Positions 51,558-61,199 are shown, counted from the stretch's first letter. The stretch is DNA of 64,000 nucleotides from Acidovorax sp. FHTAMBA (GCF_038958875.1 NZ_CP152407.1:1247501-1311500); one strand, 5' to 3'. Notes: generated by a model not told the origin, from the sequence alone. Program-made: numbers and translations.

Positions 51558-52294
51558 GCATGCACGGTGCATCTTCGAAAAGCCCGCTGCTCGCGGCATC
51601 CGGCGCGGGGGTATCCCGGCGCGGCTGCCTGGTGTCGCTGGCAACGCTTGCGGCGCCAGCGGCCTGGCTGGGTGCGCCGCAGTGGGCCCACGCAGGCGGC
51701 CAGCTCGAAGAGCCCTTGATGGACTCGGTGCGCACTGCGCTCAGTTCGGCCATTGCCAACCAGGCGCCGCCTGAGCCGGAGTTTTTCTCCACCGAGGCCC
51801 GCCTGCACTACCTGCGCTGGCTGGGCACCCAGAGCGACCGCCTGCGCCGTCGCAAGCCGGATTGGGAGGTGCGTCGCGATTTCCTGCAGACCGTGTGGTA
51901 CGAGTCCAAGCGCGCCGGTCTGGATGTCTCTCTGGTGCTGGGCCTCATCCAGGTGGAAAGCGCTTTTCGCAAGTACGCCGTGTCCAGCGTGGGCGCCCGG
52001 GGCTACATGCAGGTCATGCCGTTCTGGACACGGGTGATTGGCGACGGTGACCCCGGAAAGCTCTTTCATCTGCAGACCAATCTGCGCTTTGGCTGCGTGA
52101 TCTTGCGCCACTACATTGACCGTGAACGGGGCGATCTTTTCATGGCGCTGGGCCGGTACAACGGCAGCCGGGGCAGGCCGCCCTATCCCAATGCCGTATT
52201 TGCCGCGCAGCGCAACTGGGCCTTTGCCGAGAAGCCCCATCTCCTGCCGGCGCCCGGCAACCCCGACCCACTGGTTGCAGCCACGGCCTCCTAG
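51554..52294 (+). CDS. Lytic transglycosylase (SLT domain) with Tat-like signal
   Basis: Cleaves peptidoglycan glycan strands. 246 residues. N-terminal VSRRGCLVSLATLAAPAAWL is a twin-arginine-type signal; the Cys could also suggest a lipoprotein, but no clear lipobox is seen. The catalytic Glu is in LIQVESAFRKYAVSSVGARG, followed by YMQVMPFW, and the ALGRYNGSRG repeat region follows. Its TAG shares bases with the stop codon of the converging gene. Confidence 0.9.
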   Translation: MSMHGASSKSPLLAASGAGVSRRGCLVSLATLAAPAAWLGAPQWAHAGGQLEEPLMDSVRTALSSAIANQAPPEPEFFSTEARLHYLRWLGTQSDRLRRRKPDWEVRRDFLQTVWYESKRAGLDVSLVLGLIQVESAFRKYAVSSVGARGYMQVMPFWTRVIGDGDPGKLFHLQTNLRFGCVILRHYIDRERGDLFMALGRYNGSRGRPPYPNAVFAAQRNWAFAEKPHLLPAPGNPDPLVAATAS

Positions 52295-53640
52295 CTGGGA
52301 GGCGCTGCACTCTCCACCTTGGCGGTGGTGGCATTGTTTCCGTCAGCGCCAGGCACGCTCAGACGCGAGACCATGACCTGGTCGATGCGGTAGCTGTCCA
52401 CGTCCAGCACTTCGAACTTGTAGCCGCCCCAGCTCACGCTGTCGGTACGGCGCGGCACGCGGCGCAGCATCACCATCAAAAAGCCCGCGAGGGTTTCGTA
52501 CTCCTCGGCGTGGGGCAGTTCGTCCAGCGAGAGGGCGTGCAAAACGTCCTGCACCGGGGTCACGCCATCGATCAGCCACGAGTTCTCATCACGCCGCACG
52601 ATCCGCTCTTCGTCCGCCGGGCCCACCAGGTCGCCCATCACCGTGCTCATCACGTCGTTCAGGGTGACCACGCCCACAACCAGGCTGTATTCGTTCACGA
52701 TGACCGCAAAGTCCTCGTGCACATGGCGAAACTGTTCCAGCACCTCCGACAGGGTCAGCCGGTCGGGCACGATCAGCACCTTGCGAACCAGGCTGTCGTC
52801 GGCCAAGGAAATGGGCTGGTTATTCAGCACCCGCTGAAAGAGGTCTTTGGCATCCACATACCCCACCACGTGGTCGATGTCGCCCTCGCACACGGGGTAG
52901 GTGGAAAACGGCTCGGCCGCAATGCGCAGCCGTATGACCGAATCGGGTTCGTCCCGCAAGAAAAAGGCCACACGGTCGCGCGGCGACATGGCACTGGACA
53001 CCGTGCGCGTGTCCAGTTCAAACACATTGGTGATGACCTGCTGCTCCCGCGCGGCCAGCACCCCCGCGCGCGCGCCGGCTTCCATCATCGCCAGGATGTC
53101 GTCGGAGGTAATGCGGTCATCGCGCAACGATGACAGCCCCAGGGCCCTGAACAGCAGGTCTGCCCCCCGGCTGTAGAACCACACCAGCGGGCGCAACAAG
53201 GTCATGCACCAGGCCATCGGCTTTGCCAGCCCCACCACCAGCCGCTCCGGGTTGGCCATGCCCAGGCGTTTGGGAAAAAGGTCCGAAAACAGGATGAACA
53301 GGGAGGTGATGACCAGGAACGATGCCAGAAACCCGGCGGTCTGGGCAGACGTTGGCGACAGCCACAGCGCAAACAGGGCGGTGAAGTGTGGGCTCAACGC
53401 CCCTTCGCCCACGATGCCGCCCAGAATGGCCACGGCGTTCTGACCCACCTGCACCACGGTGAAATAGTCGCCCGGCTGCTCCTGCATGCGCAGCACCATG
53501 TCGGCACGGGCATCGCCCTCATCCGCCATCTGCCTCAGGCGCAAGCGGCGCGCTGCGGCGAGCGAGATCTCGGCCATGGAGAAAAAGGCGCTGGCTGCAA
53601 TCAGCAGCCCGATGACAAAGAGGCTTTGGGAGAGGGTCAT
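52291..53640 (-). CDS. CNNM/CorC-type membrane protein with CBS pair
   Basis: 449 residues from the ATG at 53640. DUF21/CNNM membrane domain (about 1-190, starting MTLSQSLFVIGLLIAASAFF), two CBS domains (about 210-335) and a CorC_HlyC domain (about 350-440). Relatives act in magnesium or other ion homeostasis; the name 'hemolysin' is historical. The longer frame to 53727 is unsupported. Confidence 0.9.
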   Translation of the reverse strand: MTLSQSLFVIGLLIAASAFFSMAEISLAAARRLRLRQMADEGDARADMVLRMQEQPGDYFTVVQVGQNAVAILGGIVGEGALSPHFTALFALWLSPTSAQTAGFLASFLVITSLFILFSDLFPKRLGMANPERLVVGLAKPMAWCMTLLRPLVWFYSRGADLLFRALGLSSLRDDRITSDDILAMMEAGARAGVLAAREQQVITNVFELDTRTVSSAMSPRDRVAFFLRDEPDSVIRLRIAAEPFSTYPVCEGDIDHVVGYVDAKDLFQRVLNNQPISLADDSLVRKVLIVPDRLTLSEVLEQFRHVHEDFAVIVNEYSLVVGVVTLNDVMSTVMGDLVGPADEERIVRRDENSWLIDGVTPVQDVLHALSLDELPHAEEYETLAGFLMVMLRRVPRRTDSVSWGGYKFEVLDVDSYRIDQVMVSRLSVPGADGNNATTAKVESAAPPS

Positions 53641-53743
53641 GAATGGCGACGGAGCGTGGCGCTGCGGCACACCGGATGACTGAGTGTATCTGGGCGTTCC
53701 GCAGGCACCTACCCCAGGTGTGCACACACCGGGGGGCCAGGTG

Positions 53744-53797
53744 GGCCTTCGCGGGTGGGGCCCCGAAGGCCAGTCCTGCGGGCGAGCGCAGGACTGG
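53744..53797. repeat. Two inverted repeats between two minus-strand genes
   Basis: GGCCTTCG (53744-53751) pairs with CGAAGGCC (53764-53771). CCAGTCCTGC (53770-53779) pairs with GCAGGACTGG (53788-53797). No T-run follows on either strand. They may end transcription of the AAA gene or shape the leader of the CNNM gene. Confidence 0.5.
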
Positions 53798-53811
53798 CGG
53801 CGGGGGCCTTG

Positions 53812-54819
53812 TTATTGCACGAAACCGATGCGGCTGCGCCCTGACGCCGCCTTGGGCAGATCAGCAATCTCCACCGTGGACCGCCGGTCCAGCCGCGCAT
53901 TGCCAAAGCCCGTCATCAGCGCCCGCCGCATCTCGCGCGGGGGCATCTGCGCCAGGTGGTCCAGCACATCATCCAGGGGCTCCGGGTCCAGCAGGCGGCC
54001 CCAGTCGTGCCCTGCGCGGATTCCCTGGTACAGGTTGCGGGCAATGGTGCGCGCCTGCTCCAGCGTGGGCGCCTCCACCTCGAACACGTTCATGCGGTTC
54101 AGGATGGGGTCGGGGATGCCGCGCGTGTCGTTGGCGGTGGTGATCCAGATCACCTGGCTGGCGTCGATGGCCACCTCGGCAAACTCGTCGGTAAAGCTCT
54201 GGGCCGTGTCGTACTCCAGCAAGCTGTACAGCGCGCCCAGCGGGTCGTACTGTGCATCGCTGCTGGCCTTGTCGATCTCGTCCACCACGATCACGGGGTT
54301 GGCGTATTCACCCTCCACCAGCGCCTCGAACACCTTGCCCGGCCGCGCCCCCTTCCATTGCGCCGACGAGCCCGACAGCAGCCAGCCTGCGGTCATGGAG
54401 CTCATGGGCAAGAGGTTCATGCCCGTGCCCAGCAGTTCGGCCAGGTGGCGCGCAAAGTGGGTCTTGCCAATGCCGGGCGGGCCCAGCAACAGCATGGGCG
54501 TGACCTCCAGGCCATCGCTGCTGTCCTGCGCCAGCGCCACATGGCGCTTGACGTCGTCCAGCACCTCGGTGAAGTTGGGCAACTGCTCATACAGGCTGGC
54601 CATGTCGGGGATGCCCGAGGGCTTGACCTGAAAGCGCTCAGGACCACGTTCCAGCATGCGCTCGTAGACGGTGCGCAGGGTTTCGTATTCGCGCTGGTTG
54701 CCCGACTCCTGCAGCCGTGCGAGCTTGCGCTCGACATCGCCGGGGTGGAACACATTGCGCATCTGGGCCACCGGCAGGCGCAACGCCGGTGGCTGGGGAA
54801 CAAGGCTATGGCTGGTCAT
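53812..54819 (-). CDS. AAA-family ATPase related to Lon (no protease domain)
   Basis: 335 residues. Walker A is LLLGPPGIGKTHFARHL near residue 115, Walker B is VIVVDEIDKASSD, and a sensor motif VIWITTANDTRGIPDPILNRM follows. The C-terminal lid (PREMRRALMTGFGNA) is Lon-like. The Lon protease domain and LON N-domain are absent. It may be a chaperone-like ATPase; no partner is visible. Confidence 0.85.
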   Translation of the reverse strand: MTSHSLVPQPPALRLPVAQMRNVFHPGDVERKLARLQESGNQREYETLRTVYERMLERGPERFQVKPSGIPDMASLYEQLPNFTEVLDDVKRHVALAQDSSDGLEVTPMLLLGPPGIGKTHFARHLAELLGTGMNLLPMSSMTAGWLLSGSSAQWKGARPGKVFEALVEGEYANPVIVVDEIDKASSDAQYDPLGALYSLLEYDTAQSFTDEFAEVAIDASQVIWITTANDTRGIPDPILNRMNVFEVEAPTLEQARTIARNLYQGIRAGHDWGRLLDPEPLDDVLDHLAQMPPREMRRALMTGFGNARLDRRSTVEIADLPKAASGRSRIGFVQ

Positions 54820-54922
54820 TGCATGCTCCTGTGAGGGTTACTTCACGCAACCATTCAAGCACACTACATGCCCGCTTCAGTACCGGAAAAGCCCCCGTTT
54901 GGTGCCACTGTTGCGGGCAAAC

Positions 54923-54946
54923 AAAAAGGCCGCCCGAAGGCGGCCT
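54923..54946 (-). terminator. Terminator of grxD
   Basis: On the minus strand AGGCCGCC, loop TTCG, GGCGGCCT, then TTTTTG. It lies 29 bases after the grxD stop. Confidence 0.85.
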
Positions 54947-54974
54947 GGTTTGCACGGGGTAGTGGCCGCGTCGA

Positions 54975-55298
54975 TCAGCCTTCGGTGCCCAGCACCTGCT
55001 TGAGTTCGCCCGACTCGTACATCTCCATCATGATGTCCGAGCCACCGATGAACTCGCCCTTCACGTACAGCTGGGGGATCGTGGGCCAGTTGCTGTATTC
55101 CTTGATGCCCTGGCGGATTTCCTCGTCTTCGAGCACGTTGACGGTGACCACAGCCTTGGGGTCCACGCCGCAGGCCTTCAGGATCTGGATGGCACGGCCC
55201 GAGAAGCCGCACATGGGGAAGCTGGCGTTGCCCTTCATGAACAGCAGGATATCGCTGGATTTGACGAGGGCGTCGATGCGTTGTTGGGTGTCGCTCAT
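54975..55298 (-). CDS. grxD: Monothiol glutaredoxin (Grx4 type)
   Basis: Iron-sulfur cluster carrier, 107 residues. The CGFS active site (FPMCGFSGRAIQIL) and IKEYSNWPTIPQLYVKGEFIGG are both present. Sixty bases after prmC. Confidence 0.97.
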   Translation of the reverse strand: MSDTQQRIDALVKSSDILLFMKGNASFPMCGFSGRAIQILKACGVDPKAVVTVNVLEDEEIRQGIKEYSNWPTIPQLYVKGEFIGGSDIMMEMYESGELKQVLGTEG

Positions 55299-55358
55299 GG
55301 GAATACTCCTTGAAAGGGGCTGGCGGGCAGTGGGGTTGGGAGCCCGCGATGGGGGTGA

Positions 55359-56210
55359 TTATTTCACTGTCTGGGCCACGGGCCACTGACCACCGGTGCA
55401 ACGCGCGATGCCGGCGAGGTCATTGCGGCTTTGCACCTGGGTAAAGCCCTGGGCAAAAAGCAGGGCCTGCACGGCTTGGGCCTGGTCGTAGCCATGCTCC
55501 AGCAGCAGCCAGCCGCCCGGCCGCAGGTGGGCGGGCGCCTGGGCGACGATGGTGCGGATGTCTTCGAGGCCGTCTGCGCCGCTGGCCAGGGCCTGCAAAG
55601 GTTCGTGCGTCAGCGCGGCCAGGTGGGGGTCGGCACTGGCGATGTAGGGGGGGTTGGAGACGATCGCGTCAAAAACCCCATCCACGCCTTGCAGCCAATC
55701 ACCACGCTGGAACAGCACCGGAAAACCCAGCCGCTGTGCATTGGCCTGGGCCACGGCCAATGCATCGGCACTCGCGTCCACCGCCAGTACCTTGGCGTCA
55801 GCGCGCTGGCTTTGCAGCGCCAGTGCAATCGCGCCGCTGCCGGTGCCCAGGTCCACCACGCGCGGTGCTGCCAGCGGGGCGACCACCTCCAGTGCCCAGT
55901 CCACCAGCGTTTCGGTGTCAGGGCGCGGGTCCAGCACGCGCGCGTCCACCTGCAGCGGCAGGCCGTAGAACTCCTTGCGGCCGGTGAGGTAGGCCACGGG
56001 CTCCCCAGCCACGCGGCGCTGGCACAGGGCCAGGAACTGGGCGTGTGCGGCCTCGTCCATCGCATCGGTGTCGTGCGCCAGCAGCCAGGCTCGGCCCGCG
56101 TCAGGGCGCGCCACGGCGTGCAGCAGCAGCAGTTGCGCGTCGATGCGTTCCAGCCCCAGCGTGTGGGCCTGGTTGAGCGCCTGGGCCAAAGTAGGTGCGG
56201 AGCAGTTCAC
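55359..56210 (-). CDS. prmC: Release factor glutamine methyltransferase
   Basis: Methylates the GGQ glutamine of RF1 and RF2. 283 residues; SAM site VVDLGTGSGAIALAL and catalytic IVSNPPYIASAD. The start is a GTG at 56210 directly against a repeat copy, without a Shine-Dalgarno. The substrate gene prfA lies upstream. Confidence 0.94.
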   Translation of the reverse strand: MNCSAPTLAQALNQAHTLGLERIDAQLLLLHAVARPDAGRAWLLAHDTDAMDEAAHAQFLALCQRRVAGEPVAYLTGRKEFYGLPLQVDARVLDPRPDTETLVDWALEVVAPLAAPRVVDLGTGSGAIALALQSQRADAKVLAVDASADALAVAQANAQRLGFPVLFQRGDWLQGVDGVFDAIVSNPPYIASADPHLAALTHEPLQALASGADGLEDIRTIVAQAPAHLRPGGWLLLEHGYDQAQAVQALLFAQGFTQVQSRNDLAGIARCTGGQWPVAQTVK

Positions 56211-56272
56211 TATGTTTTTAATAGCTTATGGCGCTTGATGGATAAGCGCTTGAGGCCTATTTGATACAAATT
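56211..56272 (+). repeat. Intergenic hairpin repeat, copy 8 (forward)
   Basis: TATGTTTTTAATAGCT arm, core GGCGCTTGATGGATAAGCGC, then TTGAGGCC. Between prfA and prmC (both minus), touching the prmC start codon. Confidence 0.85.
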
Positions 56273-56282
56273 CCGACGGTGA

Positions 56283-57395
56283 TCAGCCAGCCGTTCCCGA
56301 TTCCAGCTCCTCCAGCTGCTCGGCCTCGCGGGCATGCTGCAGGGCCTGCAGCACGTCAGAGAGGTCGCCTTCCATTACGTTCAGCAGCTTGTACAGCGTG
56401 AGGTTGATGCGGTGGTCTGTGAGCCGCCCCTGCGGGAAGTTGTAGGTGCGGATGCGGTCGCTGCGGTCGCCGCTGCCGATCAGGCCCTTGCGCAGCGCGG
56501 CCTCCTTGGCGGCGCGCTCGCTGCGCTCCTTTTCTTGGATACGTGCCTGCAGCACCTGCAGCGCCTTGGCCTTATTGCTGTGCTGGCTGCGGCCGTCCTG
56601 GCATTCGGCCACGATGCCGGTGGGCAAGTGCACCACGCGCACGGCGGAGTCGGTCTTGTTGATGTGCTGGCCGCCCGCGCCGCTGGCGCGGAAGGTGTCG
56701 ATGCGCAGGTCGGCCGGGTTGAGCTTGATGGCCTCGTGCTCGTCGGGCTCGGGCATCACGGCCACGGTGCAGGCGCTGGTGTGGATGCGGCCCTGGGTTT
56801 CGGTGGCGGGCACGCGCTGCACGCGGTGGCCGCCGGATTCGAACTTGAGCGCGCCGTACACACCGCTGCCGGAGGGGCCTGATCCTGGCGCGCCCTCGAT
56901 GCGCAACACGATTTCCTTGTAGCCGCCCAGCTCGGCCGCGTTTTCGCTCACCACCTCCACCTTCCAGCCCACGTTGGCGGCGTAGCGGGTGTACATGCGC
57001 GTGAGGTCGCCGGCGAACAGGGCGGATTCGTCACCACCCGTGCCCGCGCGGATTTCGACAAACGCGTTGCGTGCGTCGTCGGGGTCCTTGGGCAGCAGCA
57101 GGCGCTGCAGTTCATCCTCCAGCTGCACCAGTTCGGCCTCGCTACTTTCGATTTCTTCCCGCGCCATCTCAGCCATGTCGGGGTCTTCCAGCATCTCGCG
57201 CGCGCCCGCCAGGTCGGCCTCGCGCTGCTGGTAGCGGGCGTAGCGGCCTGCGACCTGCGTGACTTCGGCGTGCTCGACGGAGATGCGCCGGTACTGCGCC
57301 ATGTCGCTCATGATGTCTTCGCGCGAGAGCAAAAAGTCCAGCTCGCCCAGGCGCTGTGCATAGCGCTCCAGCTGGCTTCGGAGAAAGGGTTTCAT
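56283..57395 (-). CDS. prfA: Peptide chain release factor 1
   Basis: Terminates translation at UAA and UAG. 370 residues. GGQ motif in GAGGQHINKTDSAV, and the PxT-type codon-recognition loop as PATETQGRIHTSA. The ATG at 57395 begins MKPFLRSQLERYAQRLGE. A repeat copy lies 16 bases upstream. Confidence 0.97.
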   Translation of the reverse strand: MKPFLRSQLERYAQRLGELDFLLSREDIMSDMAQYRRISVEHAEVTQVAGRYARYQQREADLAGAREMLEDPDMAEMAREEIESSEAELVQLEDELQRLLLPKDPDDARNAFVEIRAGTGGDESALFAGDLTRMYTRYAANVGWKVEVVSENAAELGGYKEIVLRIEGAPGSGPSGSGVYGALKFESGGHRVQRVPATETQGRIHTSACTVAVMPEPDEHEAIKLNPADLRIDTFRASGAGGQHINKTDSAVRVVHLPTGIVAECQDGRSQHSNKAKALQVLQARIQEKERSERAAKEAALRKGLIGSGDRSDRIRTYNFPQGRLTDHRINLTLYKLLNVMEGDLSDVLQALQHAREAEQLEELESGTAG

Positions 57396-57410
57396 GGGAT
57401 TCTGGAAAAG

Positions 57411-57480
57411 TGTTTTGCTACGAATTTGGTAGCTGGTGGCGCTTATTGGTAAAGCGCTGGAGGCCGATTTGGCTTAAAAT
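57411..57480 (+). repeat. Intergenic hairpin repeat, copy 9 (forward)
   Basis: GTTTTGCTACGAATTTGGTAGCT arm (longer than most), core GGCGCTTATTGGTAAAGCGC, then TGGAGGCCGATTTGGCTT. Between hemA and prfA. Confidence 0.87.
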
Positions 57481-57510
57481 CGGGGCGGCTGCGGGAGCGG
57501 GCGAGCGCCG

Positions 57511-58830
57511 CTACAGGCCGTTGTTGTTGGGCGTCTTGCTTTGCGAGCGCAGGAACAGGCGCGAGACGGTCTGGGCCGTCTGGGCGCGCATCTCGGCATC
57601 GCCCGCGCGCAGCTCGGCCAGGGTGCCGTGCAGCATCTTCTGAGTGAGGCCGCGCGACAGCGCTTCAAGCACGGCATCCACGTCCTCGCCCTTGGCCAAG
57701 AGCTTCTTGGCGCGGGCGATCTCCAGTGCGCGCCACTCGTCCGTCTGGGCATTGAGCTGCTGGATCAGCGGCACCACACCGCCGGCCGCGGCGGCGGGGC
57801 TGCGCAGCTCCATCCAGTGCATGAAGCTCTGCACACCCGCGTCGATGATGGCCTCGGCCTGGGCCACGGCGGCCTGGCGGTTGGCCTGCGCGGTTTGCAC
57901 CACGCTGGCCAGGTCGTCCACGGTATAAAGGTACACGTCGCCCAAGGCCTTGACCTCGGGCTCGATGTCGCGGGGCACAGCCAAGTCCACCATGAACATG
58001 GGGCGGTGGCGGCGCTTCTTGAGGGCGCGCTCCACGGCACCCAGGCCGATGATGGGCAGGCTGCTGGCGGTGCAGCTGATGACGGCGTCAAACTCGTGCA
58101 GGCGCTCGGGCAGGTCGGCCAGGCGCATTACCTCGCCACCGAAGCGGGTGGCGAGCTTTTCGCCGCGTTCCAGCGTGCGGTTGGCAATGGCGATGGCTTT
58201 GGGGTTCTTGGCGGCAAAGTGCGTGGCGCACAGCTCGATCATCTCGCCCGCGCCGACGAACAAAATCTTGGTCTCGGAGATGTCTTCAAACAGCTGGCCC
58301 GCCAGACGCACCGCGGCGGCGGCCATGCTGATGCTGTGTGCGCCGATCTCGGTGCTGGTGCGCACTTCCTTGGCCACGGCAAAGCTGCGCTGAAAGAGCT
58401 GGTTGAGCGTGGTGCCCAGGGCGCCAGCGGTTTCGGCGGCGCGGACGGCGTCCTTCATCTGGCCCAGGATCTGGGCCTCGCCCAGCACCATCGAATCGAG
58501 CCCGCTGGCCACGCGGAAGGCGTGGCGTGCGACAAGGCTGTCTTCCAGCGTGTACGAGTGCGAGCGCAGCAGCGCGGGGCTGACGCCGCCGCTCTGGGCC
58601 AGCCAGCCCAGCGTATGGTCCATGGCGGGCTGCTCACCGGCGCAGTAGATTTCGGTGCGGTTGCAGGTGGAGATGATGGCCGTTTCCACCCCCGGGTGGC
58701 GGCTGGTGGTGCCCAGCGACTGGCGCAAACCGTGCAGTGTGGGGGCAATCTGGTCGAGCGCGAACGCGAACCGGCCACGCAGATCGAGCGGCGCGGTGGT
58801 GTGGTTGATGCCGAGGGCCCAGACTGCCAT
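57511..58830 (-). CDS. hemA: Glutamyl-tRNA reductase
   Basis: First committed step of tetrapyrrole synthesis. 439 residues. GINHTTAPLDLRGRFAF, the nucleophile Cys in STCNRTEIYC, NADP site ILFVGAGEMIELCA and a dimer helix. The hemA-prfA-prmC order is conserved in beta-proteobacteria. Confidence 0.97.
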   Translation of the reverse strand: MAVWALGINHTTAPLDLRGRFAFALDQIAPTLHGLRQSLGTTSRHPGVETAIISTCNRTEIYCAGEQPAMDHTLGWLAQSGGVSPALLRSHSYTLEDSLVARHAFRVASGLDSMVLGEAQILGQMKDAVRAAETAGALGTTLNQLFQRSFAVAKEVRTSTEIGAHSISMAAAAVRLAGQLFEDISETKILFVGAGEMIELCATHFAAKNPKAIAIANRTLERGEKLATRFGGEVMRLADLPERLHEFDAVISCTASSLPIIGLGAVERALKKRRHRPMFMVDLAVPRDIEPEVKALGDVYLYTVDDLASVVQTAQANRQAAVAQAEAIIDAGVQSFMHWMELRSPAAAAGGVVPLIQQLNAQTDEWRALEIARAKKLLAKGEDVDAVLEALSRGLTQKMLHGTLAELRAGDAEMRAQTAQTVSRLFLRSQSKTPNNNGL

Positions 58831-58902
58831 AGTGGCCGATTATAAAATTGTTGGCCCGTACAGGCGGCCTTGCCTGTTCAAGCCTTGATCTGGGTCAATT
58901 TC

Positions 58903-59181
58903 ATGGGTCCACTGGACATCGTCAACCACCTCCTCAATTTTGTCGCCCCGGCGGCAGCCATCGCGCTGGTGCTGGTGCTTTGTGGCGGGCTCATCGGTTC
59001 GCGCAGCCCGCTTGCCTTGGCCTGGTGGCTACGGCTGGGCATTCTGTTCGCCGTGGGCGTGGCCGTGCTGGCGGCGGGCCTGGTGGTGTGGGGGCGCGAC
59101 GGCAAGATGCTGACGTATGCGGCATTGGTGCTGGGCTGCGCCACCTGCCAGTGGGTTCTGGTGCGCGGCTGGCGTGGCTGA
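58903..59181 (+). CDS. Small membrane protein of unknown function
   Basis: 92 residues from the ATG at 58903 (MGPLDIVNHLLNFVAPAAAI), with three membrane segments at about 14-32, 45-63 and 72-88. A TTG at 58870 would add 11 residues. It is divergent from hemA and converges on the LysR gene. No family recognised. Confidence 0.65.
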   Translation: MGPLDIVNHLLNFVAPAAAIALVLVLCGGLIGSRSPLALAWWLRLGILFAVGVAVLAAGLVVWGRDGKMLTYAALVLGCATCQWVLVRGWRG

Positions 59182-59201
59182 TCGCCGACGCTTGCAACTG
59201 C

Positions 59202-60092
59202 TCAACCTGCGGCCTGCGCCAGCAGCCATGCGCGCAGGCTGCCCAGGGCCGGACTGGGCGCGCGGTGGACGGGCACACACAGGTGGTAGCCGCGGTCCAG
59301 CGTAACGGTGTGCGGCACGGCCACGGTGATGCGGCCAACGGCAAGTTCCGGTTCGACCAGCGCACGTTGCACCACTGCCACGCCCAGCCCCGCCATCACC
59401 GCCTGCACCAGCAGCGAGACCTGGTCAAAATCCGCCGCCGGCTGCAGCGGCCCGTGGGGGCAACCTGCCGCGGCGAACCAGCGCTCCCAGTTGTCCGGGT
59501 AGTTGGTGTGAAACAGCAGGGGCCGCGCGAGCAGGTCGGCAGGGGTGCGGATCGCCTGGGGCCCTTGCAGGTCGGCCGGGCGGCAGATGGGTACCAGCTC
59601 GCGCCCCACCAGATAGTCGGCGGTGATGCCTGCGGGCCAGTCCGCCTGGCCCACGCGGATCCACGCGTCGATGTCCGGCGCGGTGAGGGCGTCGTCGCGG
59701 CGGTAGGGGGCGAACGTCAGGCCGATGCCGGGGTGGCGGGCACTGAAATCCGGCAGGCGCGGAATCAGCCAGTAGCTGAACAGCGTGGGCGGCACTGACA
59801 GACGCAGCTGGCGCGGGCTGCGGCGCGTGCGCACGGCCAGGGTGGCCGATTCGATGGTGGCCATCGACGGCCCCACGGCCTGCAGGTAGTCCGCCCCGGC
59901 GCGCGTGAGCACGCTGCGCCGCCCCTCGCGGGCAAACAGCGCAATGCCCAGGTGCTCTTCCAGCCGCGCGATGGCGCGGCTGATGGCGCCCTGCGTCACG
60001 CTCAGCTCTTCGGCCGCCTGCGAGAAGCTGCCCAGCCGCGCCGCCGTGGCGAAGGCGTGCAGTTCGGGCAGCGATGGGGAGTGGATGCGCAT
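59202..60092 (-). CDS. LysR-family transcriptional regulator
   Basis: 296 residues. Winged helix-turn-helix in residues 5-62 (LHAFATAARLGSFSQAAEELS, QGAISRAIARLEEHLGIALF) and an effector domain from about 90. It is divergent from the Bug-type receptor gene with 112 bases between starts, so it may control it and the amidohydrolase. Confidence 0.93.
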   Translation of the reverse strand: MRIHSPSLPELHAFATAARLGSFSQAAEELSVTQGAISRAIARLEEHLGIALFAREGRRSVLTRAGADYLQAVGPSMATIESATLAVRTRRSPRQLRLSVPPTLFSYWLIPRLPDFSARHPGIGLTFAPYRRDDALTAPDIDAWIRVGQADWPAGITADYLVGRELVPICRPADLQGPQAIRTPADLLARPLLFHTNYPDNWERWFAAAGCPHGPLQPAADFDQVSLLVQAVMAGLGVAVVQRALVEPELAVGRITVAVPHTVTLDRGYHLCVPVHRAPSPALGSLRAWLLAQAAG

Positions 60093-60204
60093 GCGGGATG
60101 ATCCATGAGCGTTGGTAATGGGTTGCCGCCATTTTGTCGCTTTTCGCAGGCGCCCTTGCGCTCAAGAATCGGACTGCCCCATTTCAAATACCGAGGAGAA
60201 CCCC

Positions 60205-61191
60205 ATGGCACTGCGCCGAACCCTGCTGTCCACCCTGGCTGCCTGCGCGGCGGCCGCTGCCTTTGCGCCCCTGGCTCACGCCCAGGCGGCGGACTACCCC
60301 AACCGCCCGATCAAGCTCATCGTTCCCTTTGCCCCCGGCGGCTCCACCGACATGGTGGCCCGCCTGCTGGCCGACAAGATGGGCCCCATCCTGGGCAGGA
60401 CCGTGGTGGTGGACAACAAGGGCGGCGCTGGCGGCTCCATCGGCGCGGATGCCATCGCCAAGTCAGCCCCTGACGGCTACACCATCGGCATGGCCACGGT
60501 AAGCACGCACGGCGCCAACCCCGCCATCTACGCCAGGCTGCCGTACGACGCCGTGAAGGACTTTGCGCCCATCACCAACGTGATGAGCGTGCCCAGCGTT
60601 TTCGTGGTGCACCCCAGCGTGCCCGCCAAGACCATGCAGGAGTTCGTGGCGCTGGCCAAAAAGAACCCCGGCAAGTACACCTTCGCCTCGCCCGGCACCG
60701 GCTCGCTGGGCCACGCCAACATCGAAAACTTCATGGATCTGGCGGGCATCGATCTGCTGCACATCCCCTACAAGGGCGCGGGCCAGGCTGCGGTCGATGC
60801 GCTGGCCGGCAACGTCAACGCCATGACGGACAACCTGCCTTCCACGCTGACCAACATCCAGTCGGGCAAGCTGCGCCCGCTGGCCGTGCTGGCGTTGAAG
60901 CGCAGCCCCGTGCTGCCCGACGTGCCCACCTACACCGAGCTGGGCTACCCCGGCATGGGTGATGGCGGCTGGTTCGGCCTGGTGGCGCCGGCCGGCACGC
61001 CCAGGGAGATCATCGCCAAGCTGAACGCCGCCGCGCACAAGGCCATGGCCATGCCCGACTACCTGGAAAAACAAAAGGGCATCTCCGGCGAATCGATGGC
61101 CAACACGCCCGAGCAGTTCGCCAGGCAGATCGACGCCGCCATCGCGCGCTACGCGGCCGTGGCCAAGCGCGCCAACATCAAGCTGGACTGA
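60205..61191 (+). CDS. Bug-family tripartite tricarboxylate transporter substrate-binding protein
   Basis: 328 residues from the ATG at 60205 with GAGGAG ahead. Signal peptide MALRRTLLSTLAACAAAAAF ending before AQAADYP. Family marks are IKLIVPFAPGGSTDMVARLL, DNKGGAGGSIGAD and HIPYKGAGQAAVDAL. Bug proteins bind carboxylates or amides; no TctAB membrane genes are here. The amidohydrolase follows eight bases later. Confidence 0.93.
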   Translation: MALRRTLLSTLAACAAAAAFAPLAHAQAADYPNRPIKLIVPFAPGGSTDMVARLLADKMGPILGRTVVVDNKGGAGGSIGADAIAKSAPDGYTIGMATVSTHGANPAIYARLPYDAVKDFAPITNVMSVPSVFVVHPSVPAKTMQEFVALAKKNPGKYTFASPGTGSLGHANIENFMDLAGIDLLHIPYKGAGQAAVDALAGNVNAMTDNLPSTLTNIQSGKLRPLAVLALKRSPVLPDVPTYTELGYPGMGDGGWFGLVAPAGTPREIIAKLNAAAHKAMAMPDYLEKQKGISGESMANTPEQFARQIDAAIARYAAVAKRANIKLD

Positions 61192-61199
61192 GCGCCATC

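Noticed and set aside
53744..53797. CRISPR-like or tandem repeat
   Set aside because: Only two unrelated inverted repeats; no direct repeats with spacers here or anywhere else in the window.
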